A stretch of 64,000 nucleotides of DNA from Polytrichum commune (taxonomy: Eukaryota; Streptophyta; Polytrichopsida; Polytrichales; Polytrichaceae), in NCBI GenBank assembly GCA_950295325.1, contig OX485806.1:9300001-9364000 (forward strand). The letters run 5' to 3'. The position numbers were made by a program, and so were the translations under genes. Under the pieces are notes generated by a model that searched no databases, was not told where the DNA came from, and saw nothing but the letters and a program-made list of their open reading frames with translations. Positions 57,416 through 64,000 of the stretch are shown here, in pieces (within the stretch, counting starts at the first letter, position 1; each line of letters starts with the position of its first letter).

Positions 57416-57681
57416 CTACACTAAATATGATATTTAGTGTCACCAATTCTAATTATCTTGCTCAATATTAATTGTAAACCGCGGTATAGTGTCACCAACA
57501 CTAGATGCTACCAATATTTCATCACAAGTTGCTAACAAGAGAAGGTAGGGTTTTGGCCAATGGATGAACTCATCCATCATCCATGACAATATTTGTAAAC
57601 TTATTCATAAGAAACATCATCCAAAAAGTTACCTTAGTGACATCAAATACCGTATGACACTAAATATCATATTTAGTGTAG
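57416..57681. mobile_element. Family B MITE with best-preserved ends
   Basis: It begins CTACACTAAATATGATATTT and ends with the exact inverse, AAATATCATATTTAGTGTAG. At 266 bp it is a deletion derivative of the roughly 400-bp form at 19371. Confidence 0.88.
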
Positions 57682-60408
57682 TTGGCACGTACAAATCCTA
57701 CCCCACCAAATTTCTTCTACATTTGGACGGGTTTGTTCTTATTTACATTATAGTTTGGTCGGCAAGCGGTCTACATGAAAACTCACCCTTAGAGTATTTT
57801 CCTACAAACAATTTTTCAATGTCGAGCAATTATACACATAAAGAAACCTATGCCTTTATGACATGGGAAGATGTTGAATTTCAACCAAAATTAATTAATT
57901 CTCTCCACTTGAGACAAAAATTTTAAAATTTTAAAATAACTTGAAACCATGTTTTGGTCTCCCATGCCCTAAGTGGTTCATAGCAATGAAATGAAATGGA
58001 ATCGATTTTGGAATCCAAGAGACTAAAAGTAATACATCCAGACAGTGACCAAAAGACTAAGTCCATGGAATAACAAAGGGTAATGACCTTCATGAGTTGA
58101 GAACCACTGCATGAGATCAATGGCAACATGTGAAAAACAATTCCATTTAAAAACCACATTTTGACAACACATACACAAGTTATTGGACATGTTTTTTTCA
58201 TCATGGATAAACATTGGAAGTTTCCATTGTTGAACTCACCCCATCTCAGTTTGAGATATTTTGGTGAGGTGGAACCTTATCTCCCACAAGCATTTAGAGA
58301 TTAACCTTTCATCAAAGCTTTCATCGCAGGGCGTGACTCTGCCCACCTTACCGTGAGGTGTTTACGCAGGGTCTATGATCTAGCCCAACTGCGGCTACCC
58401 AATGCCTCCAAACCTAGTTAGCGTTCGGTGCCACTATTAGAAAAATCAACGGCCCAAGGTCCAATGGTTAATTTCACATGTCATTGGGCAACGTGTACAA
58501 AAGGCAAGGAAAGCTAGGTCAGCCAAAACCAACCCATTATTTTAAAAGCAATCTACTAAGAGCTAAATCACAACTACCCCTCCACATAAAATTGCATGTG
58601 CATGCATATCGTAGAGGACGCTTTATTGTGCCATAATGAACTTTCCACGTGGGACGCAAATGGATCTAATCCAATGTGAGCATGACATGTGGCAAACATG
58701 AAGAAGACATTGGACATTTGTGTCATGTAAACCAGATGTTCTAGCAAAGTCGATCGCGCATGCACACACGGGACGAACCCCCACAATAACACCATAGCCC
58801 ACATATTTCATCATCGCCCCACATTAATTGTCTTGCAATATCCTTAGGTGGCAACTACAGAGGATGTCATGTGACACTTGGTACTACATGACAAGTCATG
58901 AATGCCGCTCAAAACAACATGCTGCACCGATTCAACACCACACTAAAACCACATGTTCAGCGAAATGTGCTCTTGATGAACTTTGCAGCGAAAGGAACAT
59001 ACACAACGATCATTGAGTGGAGAGTGCAAACATAATGCCATGCAGTTGAGTCAACCGCCCGATACGATACTTTCGTTTCTTTCATCGGGATCTTGGACCG
59101 CTTCCTCTCTACAACGGCACTCAAATAACCAACAATAATTGCTAAGTCCGAAAGGTTTGTTATGTAGAAATGGCACCGCACTAAATAATCCATTGCACTA
59201 ATCCCACCTACCTACCTTCGTACAAAGGAAAGAGAAGGGAAGGGAAGGGGGGCTTCACTATCATGTACTATTATTCATGCATGGGCGGGCATAGGGGGAA
59301 GTAGCCTTTCCAACTGACGCAGGGTTCATGGCGCCACGTGTCATATTCCTCTTGATGAGTCGTCCTGCCCCGGAGCCACAGCTGCTCTCCATGTGGCTCC
59401 CTCTTTGGACCACTTCCGTTCCTTGGAAGACCCCCCTCCCTCAAGACCCCCCCTCTTCGGGCTTGGCCCGGGTGGGGCAGCCCAAAATAAAGGGTGGTGG
59501 ATGGAAGGTCTAGTGAAGTGAAATTGATTGTAAAGTCTGGCTAAGTTATTGTAAATTGTGCATGCTCGATAGTTGATTCTAATGTACGTATCCAAAAGAA
59601 ACCCATTGCATGCTATCGACGACTTCTCACTTCAAGAATTCATTAGATATTTGTATTACCTTTGGAAACGGCAAGTCCAATTCTCGTGTTCTTTGTTTTC
59701 GTATGCTAATGTGCTCATGCGACATTCATTTGTTATCAAACTCCTACATGTGGTTAAATATTATATTTCTCATAACGAGAGAGTGAGTATGTGTGTTTGT
59801 GTTTATAAATAGTAGTTTAGAGCAAATGGTGGGATCACTTAATGCAAATGATGAGTAGACAAGGGATGGACTCATGGCAAGTTTCCATGTTAGAGGGTCT
59901 AGTTATCTCCCCCCCCCCCGCTCTTCTTCCTTATGTGTTCATGGCTAATTCATCCCACTTAATTTCATTAGAATGATCTAAAGACTTCATAACATCATTG
60001 AACAATGTGCATTTGTTCATGTAGGGTCTGAGAATGTAACCATGGATGCCATAGCTAGTGCAACTTCGATTTGAATGTGCATTGGTTGTGACATCTCATG
60101 GTTATATTATCCGGGTCCACACGAACGAACACACTCTTTTTAATAATGTTATGTTTGATGCTAATTAAAAAGTTTGAATGTTTAAGCTACAAGAGGTTGT
60201 TGAGTTTTATACCTTCCACTTTTACGGTTGTCATGGGGGAGGGAGGAGCCATGCGTTTTGTTTGAATATTTGACAGGGAATATATTTGAACCATCTATTG
60301 TGGACACTCCCAACACTTAAAAGAGTTTTTTTTAATTTATTTTTAAGAACTCAAACCACAAACTTTATTTCTTATCAAAATGTTACAGACATTGGACAAG
60401 TGCCAAAA
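57682..60408. other. Gene-free stretch
   Basis: It includes a GC-richer patch at 59310-59480 and a 10-bp C-run near 59910. Open frames here lack protein character. Confidence 0.4.
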
Positions 60409-61035
60409 TAACTATAGTTAATTATATATTTTTCAATACATTTAAGGGAACAACTATAGTTAACTGGAAAATTTTCAAATTGATTTGAAGCACAACTATT
60501 GTTAACTAGAAAAATTTAAGATTGGATTAAAAAATAACTATAGTTAACTATAAAAAGTTCAGACATCTTTAACTTGAGAGTCCCAAAATTTGTAAGGAAC
60601 CAACCAGCAAGTTCTTTCATTCATCTCAAAAAATTAAATGAAATATATTATAGTAATTGTTTAAAGAGACCTTATGTTAGAATCAATGTTTGTCACCCAT
60701 ATATGCTGGTCCATCCCAAGAAGGAATAAAACCCATCGTTCCTTGCAGCAGTTGAACCCATTATACTTTAAATTACTTATAGATAATGAGGTCATGCTCA
60801 TTAGGTGTTGATTGAGTCCAAGGCACAACTGGAATTAGGTCCCAAATTTAAAAGTACGAATGAAAAGAAAAAAGAAAAGATATAATGATTTGTCATGGTA
60901 CTACATTACAGGCTACACTCAAGTTTAGTTAACTAGATATAACTATAGTTAATTATATTTTATGGTAGACCAAAATTAAAACAACCATACTTAACTACAT
61001 TTTTTGGCAGGTTAAATCACGAACAACTATAGTTA
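60409..61035. repeat. 42-bp minisatellite with a 12-bp palindrome, split in two
   Basis: TAACTATAGTTA, or a one-base variant of it, lies at 60409, 60451, 60493 and 60535, exactly 42 bp apart. A second group lies at 60940, 60982 (degenerate) and 61024, again 42 bp apart. About 360 bp of unrelated DNA separates the groups. Confidence 0.85.
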
Positions 61036-61053
61036 TGAAAGGCAACTAATTAA

Positions 61054-61644
61054 CCCCTAAAGGACCGTAAGGCCCCCGGGGGGCTTTTGGTTGTAGAAAA
61101 GTGCAAATTGGATGAGATTGTTCCAAAGAAGTCCAAATTTGCGGGGAGAGGACCCTGGCTATTTTTGCGAGATGGATCCAATGGTCTTTTCCGATCAGAA
61201 AATGATGAAGGATTGGATTTTTGGCGAATTCTTTGAGTTTTCAGTTTTTGGGCCCAATCTCATTGCTTGGAGACTTCAGAGTCCCATATCTTTTTTTCCG
61301 CACCTCAAAATTTGACGAAAAAATTTCCACATGAGGGTCATAATGTTCTTTACATGTGGTAAAAATTTCAGATGTTTTGGAGCACTTCTAAGCAATCCGA
61401 TTCCAGCATAAGTACGAAGTACCCCCTGCCTGAACAATTTCCATCAATCTTCTCAACGGTGGCAATTTCTCATAAATTGTGCAATCTTGTTGATCTTTTT
61501 TCCATAAACAAGCTATGTAAGTCTTCTTTAGTTTCAACGGTGCCGATCGTGAAAATTACCCCACACTAATAAGAAATTGAGCTTGCTACAAGAGCTAATC
61601 AAGAAAACATGACCTAAGCTAAAACACCCCTGGTCCTTTAGGGG
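61054..61644. mobile_element. 591-bp TIR element flanked by TTAA
   Basis: The ends are CCCCTAAAGGACC and its inverse GGTCCTTTAGGGG, flanked on both sides by TTAA. A TTAA duplication is the hallmark of piggyBac, but TTAA could instead belong to the inverted ends, with CTAA as target. There is no transposase frame. It sits just beyond the last 42-bp unit. Confidence 0.75.
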
Positions 61645-61725
61645 TTAACTAATAATTGAATCAGTTGGTTAGTTGTCCAAGGTATGAAATGGTGCCACAC
61701 AAGTTCACCCCTTTTAAGGTTGAAG

Positions 61726-62062
61726 GGTCTTAAATGGTTATTTTTTCCAACTAGCCCTACTTCTCCCAAGATGAATCACACAATTAGTACAAGATGGTTA
61801 GCGAATCAAAATCCAGACAGTAACAACTGTTCCGACTCAAATGATTATTTTATTCATTATGAAAATGAATAGTCTTGTGTTCATTAAATGGTCGTATAGT
61901 TTCCCAAAGAAAAAGTTGCCTCTTGAGCCTAAAATGGATGAAACATCTTGAAGTTAGTCCAATCTTTTCTTGGTACTTGTTCTTGGATGCACACCTAACC
62001 ACAAAACACTCATGTATAGGTGTCCAATTAAGAGAAGTAACCAAATTAGGTACATCTACCAT
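61726..62062 (+). mobile_element. Family A element
   Basis: It runs from 'ggtcttaaatggttatttt' to 'ataggtgtccaattaagaga' and 'attaggtacatctacc', with the usual inner words. It starts about 80 bp after the TTAA-flanked element. Confidence 0.7.
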
Positions 62063-62164
62063 GTATCTTATTGCAAACTTTAACTCTTGTGCAAAGTTGC
62101 CTTGTAGTTCAATTCTTTGCTTTCACAATTAAAATCAGTTCATTCCAGAAGTTTCTTGGGTATT

Positions 62165-62570
62165 TGATCCCAAGGTAGATGTGCCTAATTTGGTCCCTGA
62201 TCTCAGTTGCACACATGTATTTGAGTGGTTTATGGTTGGGTGTGACTCCAAAAACAAATATAAAAAAGAGAGTGTTTAAGAGAAGTTGGACTGCGTGCCC
62301 CGTACATGCTTAACAATACGATAACCATTCTAGGCTCCATATTCAACATGATTTTGTGAGTGTGTGCATGTGGGGGGGGGGGGGAGGGGCTATATGACCA
62401 ACGAGTACGAGAATCTTCACTTTGGTAATGAACTCAATATTCACATGAGCTCCAAGAATTATGAGGTGGCTATGACCTCGATTTGGATTTGCTAGCCACC
62501 TTGTACTAATCTCGTGTTTCATGCCCTAGGAGAGGTAGCATGCTAGTTGGAAAAGAAAAATAACCACTTA
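62165..62570 (-). mobile_element. Family A element with G-run
   Basis: Opposite orientation to the preceding copy. A 12-bp G-run at about 62372-62384 replaces the usual 'ttgggagg' word. Confidence 0.7.
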
Positions 62571-62669
62571 GGACTCATCTACTACCTTGGTCCAATCTTT
62601 GGCTTTTGACCATTTAAATCACTCCATTCTAGAAGTTTCTTGGGTATTCAACCCCCGATGCTATATTAA

Positions 62670-63035
62670 GGTGGATGTGCCTAAATCAAACACAACAACA
62701 ATACAAACGTCTTTATTTGAGTGGTATGTGATTAGGCATGGATCTAAGAATTGACACCAAAAGACATGTGTTCAAAAGAGATTGGACTACGTGCTCAAAA
62801 TAACCATTTTAAGTTTCATAGTCAACATTATTGAGAGGACCTATATGACCACTTAATGAGCACAAGATTCTTCACGTTCATATCAATTGAGATATCCTCA
62901 TGAGCTTCGAAGATCATGATTTAGATGGCTACATGTACGATATGGATTTGCTAATAATCTTGCACCAATTGTGTGTTTTCATATCCTATAAGGAATGGGT
63001 GCAAACATAAAAAATCAAAATAACACATGTCTACT
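62670..63035 (-). mobile_element. Family A element
   Basis: Third member of the local cluster: 'ggtggatgtgcctaaatcaa' through 'gagaggacctatatgaccac' to 'aaggaatgggtgcaaac'. Confidence 0.7.
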
Positions 63036-63820
63036 TTAGACTACCCTGCCATGCCCTATCCCTAAAACATGAGACAACCATATTTGGGGTTGCAATTGAT
63101 GATAGATAATGCCTAATGGCGCATCTATGCACATAAGGCCCCGTACAAGGGCAACAACCCGAGAGGCAAGTACGTACACGCATAATGATCCCCTAGAGGA
63201 TATCATCTAACGTAAGACCACTATGACTTTCATGGTTGTTCAATTTCAATAAGGTTTATAATATCCACCATGAATCGTGGTGACATAACATTACTTAACG
63301 CTTTCATGGTGTTTTGTGGGCCACGGCTAAGATTCTAGAACAATGTGGAGGGATCCAAATATTTGGTTAGTCTTAGTCCTAATCTAAGAGCATGTCTCCT
63401 CCCTTACTTGGTACTATTGGTCACCTCTCATCACGCGTTAGATGATCATTGCTTTCATATTTGGTCTATCCTTCATCTTGACATGATATTCATGCTTATC
63501 CCCTACCACCAACCAAGTCATAAACACTCTCAAAACAAGCAATTTTAAACCAACAAAAAATCCTACGTGCTTTGGAGTGTGAAGTTTTAATGTGTTATGT
63601 TGGTGCACATGGTAATGGACACCACCTTATAACAATAAATACCTTCCATTCATGTAGATTGCCACCTAGTGAGTCACAAACCCCATCATAATATTAGGTG
63701 CCAACTCTTTTTGGGTTACATGAACATTGAAGGGTGAAAATGTGGTTAGTACCTTCCCAATCACTGTCTTCCTGAAAACACGCACCCTCAAATGGAAAGA
63801 GAACAAAGTCTATGGTCTAA
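63036..63820. other. Gene-free stretch
   Basis: No recognisable feature. Confidence 0.4.
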
Positions 63821-64000
63821 GGGCCACTTCACACACGAGCCAAGAGCCGTGACCGTGAAATTGTGAGAGCCCAAAAGAAAGTGTCCAAAGGCCGTCCCAA
63901 GACACCTTCAAAATCATGTGGTGTGGTCACAAATCCTCAAGTGTAGTGTGAAGTCATATGTGACCGGACCCTCAACCAAATGCAATTTCAATGAATTTCT
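63821..64000. mobile_element. Harbinger-like MITE cut by the window edge
   Basis: It begins GGGCCACTTCACACACGAGC and continues 'caagagccgtgaccgtgaaat', a diverged version of the end of the element at 29529. It is preceded by TAA. The right end was not found. Confidence 0.55.

Noticed and set aside
60400..61700. Clustered TAACTATAGTTA as a replication origin
   Set aside because: No supporting features in a nuclear plant genome; the regular 42-bp step explains the cluster as a minisatellite.

Overview
This is a stretch of nuclear genome from a land plant. The reasons are multi-exon genes with GT-AG introns, a P-class pentatricopeptide repeat (PPR) protein, a plant-type Spinster-like transporter, a plant-type heavy-metal-associated (HMA) protein, and AT-rich, MITE-rich intergenic DNA. 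A PPR gene cut by four introns and very repeat-dense spacers would fit a seed-free plant such as a lycophyte or fern, but this placement is inference only. No rRNA, tRNA, CRISPR or prokaryotic operon was found.

Layout. About 1-18 kb holds no intact gene. It contains a 250-bp satellite, Harbinger-like MITEs, 5S-rRNA-like retroelement fragments and a fossil transposase piece. About 18.4-21.6 kb carries a broken proline dehydrogenase (ProDH) gene on the + strand. Its exons are still readable but are split by three DNA elements and several frameshifts. About 23.5-31.9 kb is a large inverted duplication with arms of about 2 kb around a spacer of about 3.8 kb. Each arm carries one intact 170-aa HMA protein, and the two face away from each other. 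The right arm later received a 502-bp Harbinger-like MITE, and the left arm preserves the empty site. About 33.8-38.3 kb is a five-exon PPR gene (+), modelled at 920 aa. About 39-46.9 kb is repeat-rich, with a foldback MITE, a 94/81-bp array and a 55-bp minisatellite. About 46.9-54.2 kb is a 16-exon Spinster-like major facilitator transporter gene (-), modelled at 494 aa. About 54.4-64 kb is gene-free and contains MITEs, a 42-bp minisatellite with a 12-bp palindrome, and a 591-bp element flanked by TTAA.

Dispersed families referred to in the entries. Family A is about 350 bp, with termini resembling GGTCTTAAATGGACACTT; at least nine full or partial copies occur, two inside transporter introns. 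Family B is 265-600 bp, with termini CTACACTAAATATGATAT; six copies. The 5S-like family has four copies that match the internal promoter region of 5S rRNA. The Harbinger-like elements have GGG...TTTACA termini and TAA/TTA target duplications.

The genes do not form a pathway. The intact ones are an organelle RNA-binding protein, a predicted lipid/sphingolipid-type transporter and a duplicated metal-binding protein. The points most worth a second look are the transposon-shattered ProDH gene, the inverted HMA pair with its built-in empty-site control, the GC-AG intron whose donor lies in a tandem duplication, the 5S-like retroelements and the 42-bp palindrome array.
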